Assembly (NCBI GenBank): GCA_016191955.1
Contig: JACPVC010000333.1
Coordinates: 1-34,189, forward strand
DNA length: 34,189 nt
Reading direction: 5' to 3'
Source of the DNA: Chloroflexota bacterium
GTDB lineage: Bacteria; Chloroflexota; Anaerolineae; Anaerolineales; Villigracilaceae
Shown: positions 26,740-34,065 of the stretch, piece after piece
How the letters are laid out: every line of letters begins with the position of its first letter
How positions within the stretch are numbered: position 1 is the stretch's first letter
Translations under genes and position numbers: made by a program
The notes under the pieces: model-generated
What the model was told of the DNA's origin: nothing
Database searches by the model: none
Seen by the model: the letters and a program-made list of their open reading frames with translations, nothing else

Positions 26740-27231
26740 TTATGACTTTATCTTTTCGAGATTGTGTTTGGTGTTGTTGAGCAGTTCGATCATCATCTCG
26801 CGGATGTGCGGGTTAAGGTAGTGGCGCTCAAGAGTGGAAAGGGGCAGGAAGCGCGCGCCTGCCACAACGTTGATGCAGTTCGCCGAACCGCACAGACAAA
26901 TAAACGGGGCATCCATTTGCCATTCGGTAGAGGGGTAGAAGAAGAAAAGCTCTTCTCCTTTTTCAATATCCCTGGCTGCGACCATTTCCATGCTCTCGGT
27001 GTCGAGGATGACATTCGGGTCACATGAATGATTCAATGCGGCGAGTTTGCCAACATGCGTGTGCTTGTCGCGCCCGATCTGCACTGTGTAGCGATTGGGT
27101 TTTTCGCGCACATCCTCACTTGGCATTGCGCAGATGATCTCACCTTTTTTATATGCGCGCTTGGTAGTAAGTGTTCTAAATTTATTTTCAGTTTTGATGG
27201 TGAGTGTTTCCATCATTGTTGTTGAAGACAT
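26740..27231 (-). CDS. Small SET-domain protein (putative lysine methyltransferase)
   Basis: 163 residues. The start at 27231 is supported by AAGGAGA 7 nt upstream. The SET core is clear: N67-H68-S69-C70-D71-P72-N73 forms the SAM-binding/pseudoknot motif, GEELFFFYP supplies the expected Tyr (Y99), and ICLCGSANC (C112, C114, C119) resembles a Cys-rich post-SET segment. The N-terminal GxG of classical SET domains is degenerate (KFRTL at about 18-22), so activity is likely but not certain. Bacterial SET proteins of this size are known; their substrates are mostly unknown. It has its own promoter and faces a terminator, so it is probably monocistronic. Confidence 0.88.
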   Translation of the reverse strand: MSSTTMMETLTIKTENKFRTLTTKRAYKKGEIICAMPSEDVREKPNRYTVQIGRDKHTHVGKLAALNHSCDPNVILDTESMEMVAARDIEKGEELFFFYPSTEWQMDAPFICLCGSANCINVVAGARFLPLSTLERHYLNPHIREMMIELLNNTKHNLEKIKS

Positions 27232-27271
27232 TTTTTCTTCTCCTTTTTATAAATCAGCAATTTATGTGTTT

Positions 27272-27299
27272 AGTATAGTCGTAATAAAACATTTTTCAA
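27272..27299 (-). promoter_or_regulatory. Promoter of the SET-domain gene
   Basis: On the minus strand TTGAAA (-35) and TATACT (-10) are separated by 16 bp, each one mismatch from consensus. The predicted transcript would begin about 35 nt before the SET start codon, leaving room for its AAGGAGA site. Confidence 0.6.
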
Positions 27300-27354
27300 G
27301 AGTTTCAACAGTGAAGATAGAAATTTTAAGGTTGTATTGCCGAAAGATTCCTCG

Positions 27355-27383
27355 TTGTATTTGATCTTCAAAATCTGTACAAT
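27355..27383 (+). promoter_or_regulatory. Candidate promoter of the patatin-like gene
   Basis: TTGTAT, a 17-bp spacer and TACAAT (one mismatch from TATAAT) precede the patatin start by about 56 bp. An 11-bp palindrome, TTGTTCAACAA (27413-27423), lies in the leader just before the TGGAGA ribosome-binding site and could be an operator. No regulator is assigned. Confidence 0.5.
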
Positions 27384-27439
27384 GATAATAAGTTAATTCG
27401 TCGCATTTGATATTGTTCAACAAGGTTTGGAGATGAAAA

Positions 27440-30400
27440 ATGTCTGCTATCAAACACAAACAAAATGCAAGTGCCGATAAAAAAGACGAGAAATATGTTG
27501 AACAGGCTCCCGAGATCGAACGAGAGACTCGTTTTGCAGTGGTTATGTATGGGGGAATCTCACTTGCAATCTATATTCATGGCGTAGCGCAGGAGCTGTA
27601 TCACATGGTACGCGCTACTGCAAGAAAAAAAGACGGGGCATATCTTATCCCTGCAAAAAAATTACGCAGTACTGAACCAATCTACCGAAAACTTGGTGAA
27701 GCGTTAAAGACCCGGTTTGTTGTGGATATTCTTTCCGGCACATCGGCGGGTGGGTTGAACGCTGTCTTTCTTGCCAAGGCGCTGGTGAATGACAGCCCAA
27801 TGGAATTCGTGAAGCGGTTTTGGGTGGACGAGGGCGATATCTCTGCCCTCTTGAATGATGCAGGGTCGTTAAATGGACTGAGCGGAATTTCCCTGCAAAA
27901 GCCAACTCTGGGCTTATTTAACAGCCAAAGGTTTTATTACAAGCTTCTCGAAGCGCTCATGAAAATGGGATCGCGGGAGGAAACATTTGTATCTCCCTAC
28001 ATCCACGACCTCGACCTGAATATAACTGCCACCGATATTCGCGGACTAAACCTGCCGCTTTCCATCAGCAACAAAATTGTAGATGAAATGCGATACAAGA
28101 ATGTATTCCAGTTCTACTATCGACCCAAAACTTCGGATGAAGAAGACGGGACGAGGAACGACTTTGCCCAGAAGATGGACCCATTCCTGGCGTTCGCGGC
28201 GCGTTGTACAGCATCCATTCCGCCCGCATTCGAGGCGATGCAATTAAAGGATATTGAACCGATCCTGAAAACCGATACATTCAGGGATTTGTACGGGAAT
28301 CTATCCATGAATGAGCCAGATTGGCGGCGCTTCTACAAGGATTACCTGGGCAAAGGCGATGACTTTCCGCTTCGTTCTTTTGGAGATGGCGGGTATCTTG
28401 ACAATAAGCCTTTCAGCTACGCCACAGATGCCCTGCTTCGCCGCCGAGCGGACCATCCTATTGACCGGCGATTGATCTACATCGAGCCATCCCCTGAACA
28501 CCCGGAAGATAAACCGTATTTCACTCAAAAACCAGATATGGTCGAGAACATTCTCGCCGCGGTGTTGGAGCTTCCGCGTCAGGAAACTGTGCGCGAGGAT
28601 CTCAAGATCATCGAAGATCGGAACCAAATCGTCAACCGGATCAACCACATCTTGCAAGATGCCTTTTCATGGGGGAATATCCACAAAAATGTAGACGACA
28701 AAAAAAAGACGAACGTTGCTGCCTGGCTCTACAGCCTGGAATGGGCGAAGAAATATCCAATGGATAAAGATGTCCTTGGGTGGTATGGCAGCGGATATTT
28801 TTCGTACCTTGAACTGCGCCTCGAATGTATGTTGAGAAACTTGTCACAGGCTTTTGCCCGCGCGCTAGGGTGGGATGAACATGGGGAAGAGGAGGGGACC
28901 CTTCACCGCATCCTGCATAGCTGGCTGGATCGATATTATGGAAAATCAAGCAAGGATAAAAAACTATCGCAGAACGATGTCTTGTTCCGGCTTGACTTCA
29001 GTTTCCGAATGCGAAAGCAACACTTCCTGCAATATATTTTGAACATTTTCCTGCGAGACCTTGACGATTTTGCGAAAGATGCTGGGACCGATATGCAGGA
29101 TGTTTTAGAAGCATACGACAAAGACACCGTACCTTCTTTGCACAAGGAAGACATCCAACGGGTGCGCGAGTACCTGCTCTGGTTGAAGCGCGAGGTCAAT
29201 TCGATTATCGATGATGCGCAGGCGCGGGGACGGAAACTGCGCGAATGGCAAATAGCCAGGAAATCCAAGAAGTTGCACGGGAGTTTGAAGGATTACGCAA
29301 CTGAGCTCCTCAAAGTGGAAGAACTGATCTCAAAAGACAAGAATGCGGCTGACGAATCGTTATTAAGCGCGATTGAAAGCCTGACGCTGGCAATGGGCAC
29401 GCATCCATTCGATGATAATGGAGAGAAAAACCAGGATCCCAAGGGCTTCTTGAAAGAAACTTTCGATCAGTTGCGTAAATCGGGATATGCGATCGGCATC
29501 ATAAACAAACGCAGCAAGCCATCTTCACGGCCCAAACCGCAATTGATCGAAAAAAAGAATTTGAAAAAACAGCTTTCAAGCCATGTGGAAGATGCGCAAC
29601 TAGGACGGATATTGAAGTTCTGCCATCAGATACAGAAGTGCCTGGCGTATTATTACGACAACTTCGAGTTTTACGATATGCTGACCTTCCCCGTTCAATT
29701 TGGAACGGAGGCGGGAGAAGCGGACTTCGTAGAGGTGATTCGTGTCAGCCCGGAGGATGCGACCCGGATTGTAAATGAGAAGGAATCTGGCAGGAAGAAA
29801 CTTGCCGGAACTCAACTTGGAAACTTTGGCGCATTTTTCAAAAAGGAATGGCGTGAAAATGATATGTTGTGGGGGCGGTTGGATGCGGCTGAGATCCTGA
29901 TCGGGGAGTTGCTAAAAGGTCCGTCTGCGGGGATGGATGCGGGGGATATAAAACGAGAAAATAAAAGGAAAGAAGAATTGAAGAGAGTGAAATTGGAGTT
30001 CAGCACATCCATGCGGGAGTTGTATTTGACGGAATTTGCCAAGGAGTATCCCGCCCATGAGGATGAGGATGCATTGTTGTACGATGTCCCATTTCAATTC
30101 ATCCTTGAAGAAGATTTACAGCCATTGGATAAATCCGCCTTATATAATTTCCTCTCTGCCAGCAAGGAAGGAGCGGAGGAGCCGCTTCCCAAGGTTGAAC
30201 CTGTTAATGCAAAAGAGCCTGCATCGGATGAGATGAAAAAGTTGAAGGAACGGCGGGAAAAATTGAACCGTCTGGAGGATGAATTTCTGCGCACGCTTGG
30301 TAAGAATTATGATGCCAGCCCTTCAGATTTACGGAAAAGCGTTGTGGCAGCGATAGCGGAGGAGCGGGCAAGTTTGGAAACGGAAGAAAAGGAGTTAACA

Positions 30401-31306
30401 CGCAGGCGCGACAGGGAAGCGGAGGCAACCCAGAAACTTGCCACATTGGATGAAGCGATTCTGAGGGCGACGGGAGAGAGTTTTGATGCCCCGGAAACTG
30501 GCAAAACAGTTGCAGATGCAGTTGTGAGTTTGAAAAAGAAGAATCCCATCCGCTACAGCCAGATCATGCGCGCCCTTGGCACGCATGCCATTTTGGATTC
30601 GTTCAAGCTGGGGTATCGGACCGATCCGCATTTCGAGGTGCATCCAACACTTTCCTCGGCCAATCGCGGCGCAAGGGTGCTGAGTAAACTGGTTGAAGGG
30701 CTGACGGAAAAATATCCGATAACCAGGCAGCCGGCGGGTATCTTGAGAATCGTCGTTCAGGCGCTTACAGGTCTGATCAACCTGGTCATGCCAAAAACAC
30801 TTGGGAATTTCATCTTTGAGAATTACCTGGTCTGGCTGGTTTACGTTGCGGCGGGTATCTTGCTGATCGGCGCTCTGTTCCTCAAGGAACAGAAAGATGT
30901 TGTTATGGATATTGCCATTTCCACACTTATCATCACGGCGTCTCTGCATTCGGTCGTGTTCTTTACGCGGTCATGGCTTGAGCGAAGGACGTTCAAAGCT
31001 GTTTGGCTTTTCTATATTGTGGAATTTGTTGCCTGGCTTATAGCGATTATTACAGGTTTCGAGCCCCTGGCACGTGTTGGCATGGTATCGTTTGCGATCA
31101 CGTTATCGCTGCACATCTCCATAAAGGCGGCAAGCAAAGCCGATAATCGGACGCTTCAAATTGTTAGATGGTTCTTCGGGTTTTTCGTTCTCGCTTTTGC
31201 CCTGCTCATTGTTTATGGCGGGCTGGCCCGTTTGGGAATCCTGCCCGAGTGGAATATGCTGAGTGCTGTGCTTGACTGGCTCAAGAATCTGATCAACTCA
31301 AAATGA
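27440..31306 (+). CDS. Patatin-like phospholipase-family protein (DUF3376 type) with C-terminal membrane domain
   Basis: 1288 residues; ATG preceded by TGGAGA. The N-terminal patatin domain (30-330) has the Gly-rich oxyanion loop YGGISLAIY (37-45), the nucleophile S102 in GTSAGG and the dyad Asp D316 in DGG, so it should be a Ser/Asp acyl hydrolase. The long N-terminal segment before GTSAGG and the large downstream region match the patatin-related family that carries DUF3376. The middle (340-900) is helical and charged, 915-1020 is a likely coiled coil, and about five TM helices lie at 1128-1265. Lipid is the expected substrate; the enzyme is probably held at the inner face of the membrane. 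It reads alone, and its stop overlaps the convergent radical SAM gene by 9 bp. Confidence 0.9.
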   Translation: MSAIKHKQNASADKKDEKYVEQAPEIERETRFAVVMYGGISLAIYIHGVAQELYHMVRATARKKDGAYLIPAKKLRSTEPIYRKLGEALKTRFVVDILSGTSAGGLNAVFLAKALVNDSPMEFVKRFWVDEGDISALLNDAGSLNGLSGISLQKPTLGLFNSQRFYYKLLEALMKMGSREETFVSPYIHDLDLNITATDIRGLNLPLSISNKIVDEMRYKNVFQFYYRPKTSDEEDGTRNDFAQKMDPFLAFAARCTASIPPAFEAMQLKDIEPILKTDTFRDLYGNLSMNEPDWRRFYKDYLGKGDDFPLRSFGDGGYLDNKPFSYATDALLRRRADHPIDRRLIYIEPSPEHPEDKPYFTQKPDMVENILAAVLELPRQETVREDLKIIEDRNQIVNRINHILQDAFSWGNIHKNVDDKKKTNVAAWLYSLEWAKKYPMDKDVLGWYGSGYFSYLELRLECMLRNLSQAFARALGWDEHGEEEGTLHRILHSWLDRYYGKSSKDKKLSQNDVLFRLDFSFRMRKQHFLQYILNIFLRDLDDFAKDAGTDMQDVLEAYDKDTVPSLHKEDIQRVREYLLWLKREVNSIIDDAQARGRKLREWQIARKSKKLHGSLKDYATELLKVEELISKDKNAADESLLSAIESLTLAMGTHPFDDNGEKNQDPKGFLKETFDQLRKSGYAIGIINKRSKPSSRPKPQLIEKKNLKKQLSSHVEDAQLGRILKFCHQIQKCLAYYYDNFEFYDMLTFPVQFGTEAGEADFVEVIRVSPEDATRIVNEKESGRKKLAGTQLGNFGAFFKKEWRENDMLWGRLDAAEILIGELLKGPSAGMDAGDIKRENKRKEELKRVKLEFSTSMRELYLTEFAKEYPAHEDEDALLYDVPFQFILEEDLQPLDKSALYNFLSASKEGAEEPLPKVEPVNAKEPASDEMKKLKERREKLNRLEDEFLRTLGKNYDASPSDLRKSVVAAIAEERASLETEEKELTRRRDREAEATQKLATLDEAILRATGESFDAPETGKTVADAVVSLKKKNPIRYSQIMRALGTHAILDSFKLGYRTDPHFEVHPTLSSANRGARVLSKLVEGLTEKYPITRQPAGILRIVVQALTGLINLVMPKTLGNFIFENYLVWLVYVAAGILLIGALFLKEQKDVVMDIAISTLIITASLHSVVFFTRSWLERRTFKAVWLFYIVEFVAWLIAIITGFEPLARVGMVSFAITLSLHISIKAASKADNRTLQIVRWFFGFFVLAFALLIVYGGLARLGILPEWNMLSAVLDWLKNLINSK

Positions 31307-32491
31307 TATGAACGGAATTTGATATGCCGCGCGCTTCCCGTCCAATAGCACATAAGGCGCGGCACGTTCGGCGATGACGCCGAGTTTCTTCAGCGCGGAT
31401 AGGTCGCGCAGTTTTTGGATTCGTCGCGCGGAGAGGATCGCCTCTGCGCCTTTCATGCCGATGCCAGGAATCTTCATCAGTTGCTGTTTGTCGGCTAGGT
31501 TGACTTCGACTGGAGTGTGGATCAAGTTCATTTGCGCCCACGCAAGTTTCGGGTCGGTGTGAAGCGGAAGGTTTTCATCCGATGTGAAGGGCAGGTCTTC
31601 GAGTTCGAATCCGTAGTCGCGCAACAGGAACGAAGCTTGGTAGAGTCGATGCTCGCGCATGGGGTCCACGGCGGCTTTGTTTTCGAGTGGCGTATCGAGA
31701 ATGGGATGGAAGGCAGAGAAGTAGGCGCGTTTGAGGCGGACGTTCTTCATCAGCCATTGAGTGGTGTTGAGCAGTTCGAGGTCGCTTTCATCGGAGCCGC
31801 CCGCTACGAATTGCGTGACCGTGGACGGATGCGTGCCATTCCAAAATTTATACGCGGGGACGGTGCAGCGAAGCTCTTCGACCCATCGTAATGGACGCAT
31901 CAGCTCTTCGATGAAAATTTTATGCGGCGCGAGCTTGGCGAGTCGTTCGGTGCTGGGCGCTTCGAGGTTGACCGAAACGCGGTCGGCGAGTTGCATGGCG
32001 CGATAGACCTGTGCCTTCTCGGAACCGGGCATGATCTTGAGATGCAGATAGCCTTTGAAGCCGTGCGTTTTGCGGAGGATGTCGGCAGTGTCGAGCAACT
32101 TGTCCATGGTGCGGACGCCTCCGGCTGCAATGCCGGAGCTGAGGAAGACGCCTTGAGCGAATCCACTCTGATTCATTTTGCTGAAGAGACCTGCGAATTC
32201 GTCGGGCTTGAAGGTGGCACGGCGGAAATCTCGCCCCGCCCTGAATGGACAGTAGAAACAGTCGCGCTCGCAGGCGGAGGAGAGCAGCGTCTTGAGGAGT
32301 TTGATGCTCTTACCGCCCGGCATTTGCGCCGGGTGGACGAAGGCGGCACGTTGTTCTTTAGGGGAATAACATGAAGGGTGTGTAGGGGCGGGGTCCTCCC
32401 GCCCTTGTTGTGTTGATACCCCACGCGATTCCTCGGCATGTTCCAAGGTCATCTGGCTGGAAAGTTCGACGAGGGTGTCAAGGGCGTTCAT
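31298..32491 (-). CDS. Putative DNA modification/repair radical SAM protein
   Basis: 397 residues. The radical SAM cluster motif is C74-x3-C78-x2-C81 (CERDCFYC), followed by FLSSG (116-120), GYLHLKIMPG (147-156) and SVNLEAPS (173-180), which match the family annotated as putative DNA modification/repair radical SAM protein, usually linked to a uracil-DNA-glycosylase-like partner. A helix-hairpin-helix segment (332-375, KIPGIGMKGAEAI) suggests DNA binding. The reaction is unknown. Residues 22-45 look like an insertion that includes a GC-rich palindromic repeat. M1 is the natural start, since LDTLVELSSQ aligns with the family's N-terminus and lies immediately after the promoter. No glycosylase partner is in the window. 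Confidence 0.9.
   Translation of the reverse strand: MNALDTLVELSSQMTLEHAEESRGVSTQQGREDPAPTHPSCYSPKEQRAAFVHPAQMPGGKSIKLLKTLLSSACERDCFYCPFRAGRDFRRATFKPDEFAGLFSKMNQSGFAQGVFLSSGIAAGGVRTMDKLLDTADILRKTHGFKGYLHLKIMPGSEKAQVYRAMQLADRVSVNLEAPSTERLAKLAPHKIFIEELMRPLRWVEELRCTVPAYKFWNGTHPSTVTQFVAGGSDESDLELLNTTQWLMKNVRLKRAYFSAFHPILDTPLENKAAVDPMREHRLYQASFLLRDYGFELEDLPFTSDENLPLHTDPKLAWAQMNLIHTPVEVNLADKQQLMKIPGIGMKGAEAILSARRIQKLRDLSALKKLGVIAERAAPYVLLDGKRAAYQIPFISF
32382..32404. repeat. GC-rich palindromic repeat inside the radical SAM gene
   Basis: GTAGGGGCGGG is followed by CCCGCCC after a 5-nt loop, giving a perfect 7-bp G/C stem (32386-32392 with 32398-32404). It is translated in frame as part of the N-terminal insertion (residues about 30-37, GREDPAPT). 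It resembles dispersed GTAGGGGC-type palindromes; mobility is inference. Confidence 0.55.
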
Positions 32492-32497
32492 AAATTC

Positions 32498-32526
32498 ATT
32501 ATAGAATATATGTTCTAAATATGCAA
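32498..32526 (-). promoter_or_regulatory. Leaderless promoter with LexA-like inverted repeat
   Basis: On the minus strand TTGCAT, 17 bp and a perfect TATAAT lie so close to the radical SAM ATG (at 32491) that transcription should begin at or next to the start codon. The spacer holds an imperfect 16-bp inverted repeat, TAGAATATATGTTCTA on the plus strand (32502-32517). Its core GAAC-ATAT-ATTC (minus strand) differs by one base from GAAC-N4-GTTC, the Gram-positive LexA (DinR) box. Confidence 0.6.
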
Positions 32527-32668
32527 GTGGTAATGCGGTTAGTGTGTTACACTGATTAAGTTATAGTTAATTTGCCATTTGGGGGAAAACGGAGGGTATT
32601 CCATAGGGTATACGCCTTATCATCCAACCCAATTTGCCATGAATTCTCAAAATCAACGGTAAAGATGT

Positions 32669-32730
32669 AGGGGTGACCTTGAGAATCAAGCAGCTGATCT
32701 GGATGGCAGCACAGCCGCCCCTCCTTTTTT
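32669..32730 (+). other. Structured or repeat-like element ending in T6
   Basis: AGGGG (32669-32673) pairs with CCCCT (32718-32722), enclosing two inner hairpins: CTTGA-GAA-TCAAG (32678-32690) and GCTG...CAGC (32693-32710). TTTTTT follows at 32725. It may be a small structured RNA with a terminator-like end or a degenerate copy of a GTAGGGG-type palindromic repeat (compare 32382-32404). The function is unknown. Confidence 0.4.
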
Positions 32731-32731
32731 A

Positions 32732-32750
32732 TTATGATGAGGCATCATAA
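32732..32750. repeat. Short perfect inverted repeat
   Basis: TTATGATG and CATCATAA flank a 3-nt centre (AGG). The 8-bp arms could be an operator or a small hairpin upstream of the SRPBCC relic. No T-run follows on either strand, so a terminator is unlikely. Confidence 0.45.
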
Positions 32751-32783
32751 AAGAAAGGACAGCAAAGAAAAAGAGAGCGTGCC

Positions 32784-33037
32784 ATGTTCAATATAAATAC
32801 AAGCCGATCATTTACAAGCCAGCCAGGCTGATTTTCGATTTCGTAAGCACGCCCGAAAACGATTTTCAATGGCAATATGGAACGTTGGCATCCAACAGGT
32901 TGTCTGAAGAGATAAGTTCAATTGTTTTTTTCCGAAGTGCCGGTCATTTGATGGGACATCGAACCTTGAGTACCAAGGAGATTTTGGAAGCAAAGCGATC
33001 ATCACCGTCTGGCAACACCGTTCCGGCGGTTAATTAG
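32784..33037 (+). pseudogene. Broken SRPBCC (polyketide-cyclase-like) gene fragment
   Basis: ATG at 32784 opens MFNINTS but soon hits a stop. After a frame change near 32805 the sequence reads without interruption to TAG at 33037, including KPARLIFDFVSTPENDF, QWQYGTLAS and GHLMGHRTLSTKEILE. This matches, from memory, the N-terminal half of SRPBCC/START-like proteins (helix-grip fold, small hydrophobic ligands), where a 'Phe-x-x-[WY]..GTLE' segment and a later 'STxEVxE' strand recur. The family resemblance ends at about 32990 and the following residues look unrelated, so the gene is both frameshifted and 3'-truncated. Confidence in decay is higher than in the exact family. Confidence 0.6.
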
Positions 33038-33079
33038 CCAGGAAGTTATTACTAACAGGGGTTTTCAAAGGAAAGTTAT

Positions 33080-33304
33080 ATGGAAAAGCCGTCTCATTCG
33101 ATCATCAAACGCATTGCCTTTATCGGCAATTACCAGCCGCGTCAGTGCGGCATTGCCACGTTTACCACCGATCTGTGCGAGTCCATTTCGGACGAATACA
33201 AAGGAACCGCCTGCATTGCCCTGCCCGTCAACGATATCTGGATCAATTATGCCTGCGTACATCAAGTTAAGTTTGACGTTACGAAGAATGGTATGGTAGC
33301 ATAA
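33080..33304 (+). pseudogene. Truncated N-terminus of a GT4-type glycosyltransferase
   Basis: 74 residues with AAAGGAAAG upstream. RIAFIGNYQPRQCGIATFTT and DLCESISDEY are the typical first strand, Gly-rich loop and helix of a family of GT-B glycosyltransferases, which are normally several hundred residues long. Resemblance continues to about IALPVNDI (residue 54), then becomes doubtful, and the frame ends at a TAA at 33302-33304. The rest of the enzyme is absent downstream, where a different gene begins 22 bp later. It is best read as a relic left by deletion or recombination. Expression as a short peptide cannot be excluded, since the ribosome-binding site is intact. Confidence 0.7.
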
Positions 33305-33326
33305 CGTTGTTCGTTTAGGAGCCAAA

Positions 33327-34031
33327 ATGCTAAGAAAACCATTGCGTTTTTTTGTAGTCATATATTTCATGTTGGTCTGCACTTTTGTGATTCCAACAAT
33401 TGTGGCCGCGCAAACACCATCCCCTACTCCTGTTCCACCTTCAGTAACTCCGTCAATAACACCAGTATCACTAACAGCCAAACCAACGCTTCTCACACCC
33501 TCCGTTACAGTTCCATCTATCCCAGCAAGTGCTTCTCCAGAATGGTTACCTGGTTTGATCACAAGTCTTGTAGCTGCGGCAGGTGGCGCTATAGGCGGTG
33601 CTTTCGTTGTATATTCGCTAGAGGAACGCAAACGAAAACAAATCAAAAACGAGGGAATTCAGACCGCAATTCGGAGACTCTATGATGAAGCACTAAGTAA
33701 TCAGCAATGGCTTTCTGATATTGACAAGACACGACTTTACCTTCGCGACGAAGCATGGGTTTTGTTGAAAAACGATGGGTATCTCGTCTATCTACCGAAA
33801 GATATCTCAACAAAGGTAGCAAATGTATATAAATACTTACACTCTCTTAATGGATATATTAGAGAGTTACGAGAGGCGATAACAAACAAGAGGAAAGTAG
33901 TTGCAAACCAGAAGCAGGTAGGGGAGGGAATCGAACAATTGAGACCATTACTGCAAGAACTTATTTCCCAATTGGAAACCCTGCCAACCCTTCAAAAGAT
34001 AAGTAAAGAAATAAAGCGTTTAGATCGATAA
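33327..34031 (+). CDS. Exported, membrane-anchored protein of unknown function
   Basis: 234 residues; the start at 33327 has AGGAG 5 nt upstream. A hydrophobic signal-like segment (8-28, ending VAA-Q) is followed by a Thr/Pro/Ser-rich linker (29-70) and a Gly/Ala-rich TM helix (73-97). A basic stop-transfer sequence (ERKRKQ) leads into a charged, helical C-terminal domain (100-234) with coiled-coil character. With both hydrophobic segments used, the linker would be outside and the C-terminal domain inside. I do not recognise the family. The codon use looks more A/T-rich than in the sensor array and it lies beside gene relics, which may indicate recent acquisition. Confidence 0.75.
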   Translation: MLRKPLRFFVVIYFMLVCTFVIPTIVAAQTPSPTPVPPSVTPSITPVSLTAKPTLLTPSVTVPSIPASASPEWLPGLITSLVAAAGGAIGGAFVVYSLEERKRKQIKNEGIQTAIRRLYDEALSNQQWLSDIDKTRLYLRDEAWVLLKNDGYLVYLPKDISTKVANVYKYLHSLNGYIRELREAITNKRKVVANQKQVGEGIEQLRPLLQELISQLETLPTLQKISKEIKRLDR

Positions 34032-34065
34032 TTTATGACTTTATCCTTAACAATACCTTCGCCAA

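Larger units (their letters stand above)
32527..32783. other. Gene-free stretch with structured elements
   Basis: No coding region is supported. It contains a 10-bp direct repeat AATTTGCCAT (32569-32578 and 32631-32640), a foldable element at 32669-32730 and a short perfect inverted repeat at 32732-32750. I see no tRNA or known riboswitch that holds up. Confidence 0.6.

Noticed and set aside
32669..32730. TPP riboswitch
   Set aside because: GGGGTG, TGAGA and CTGATCTGGAT occur in the right order, but the P2 stem does not close before the CTGATCTGG segment, the conserved part after it is missing, and no thiamin gene lies downstream.
33065..33646. Minus-strand open frame of 193 codons
   Set aside because: It is antisense to both the glycosyltransferase relic and the signal-peptide/linker of the exported protein. 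Its low-complexity Gly/Val/Thr composition mirrors the Pro/Thr linker on the other strand.
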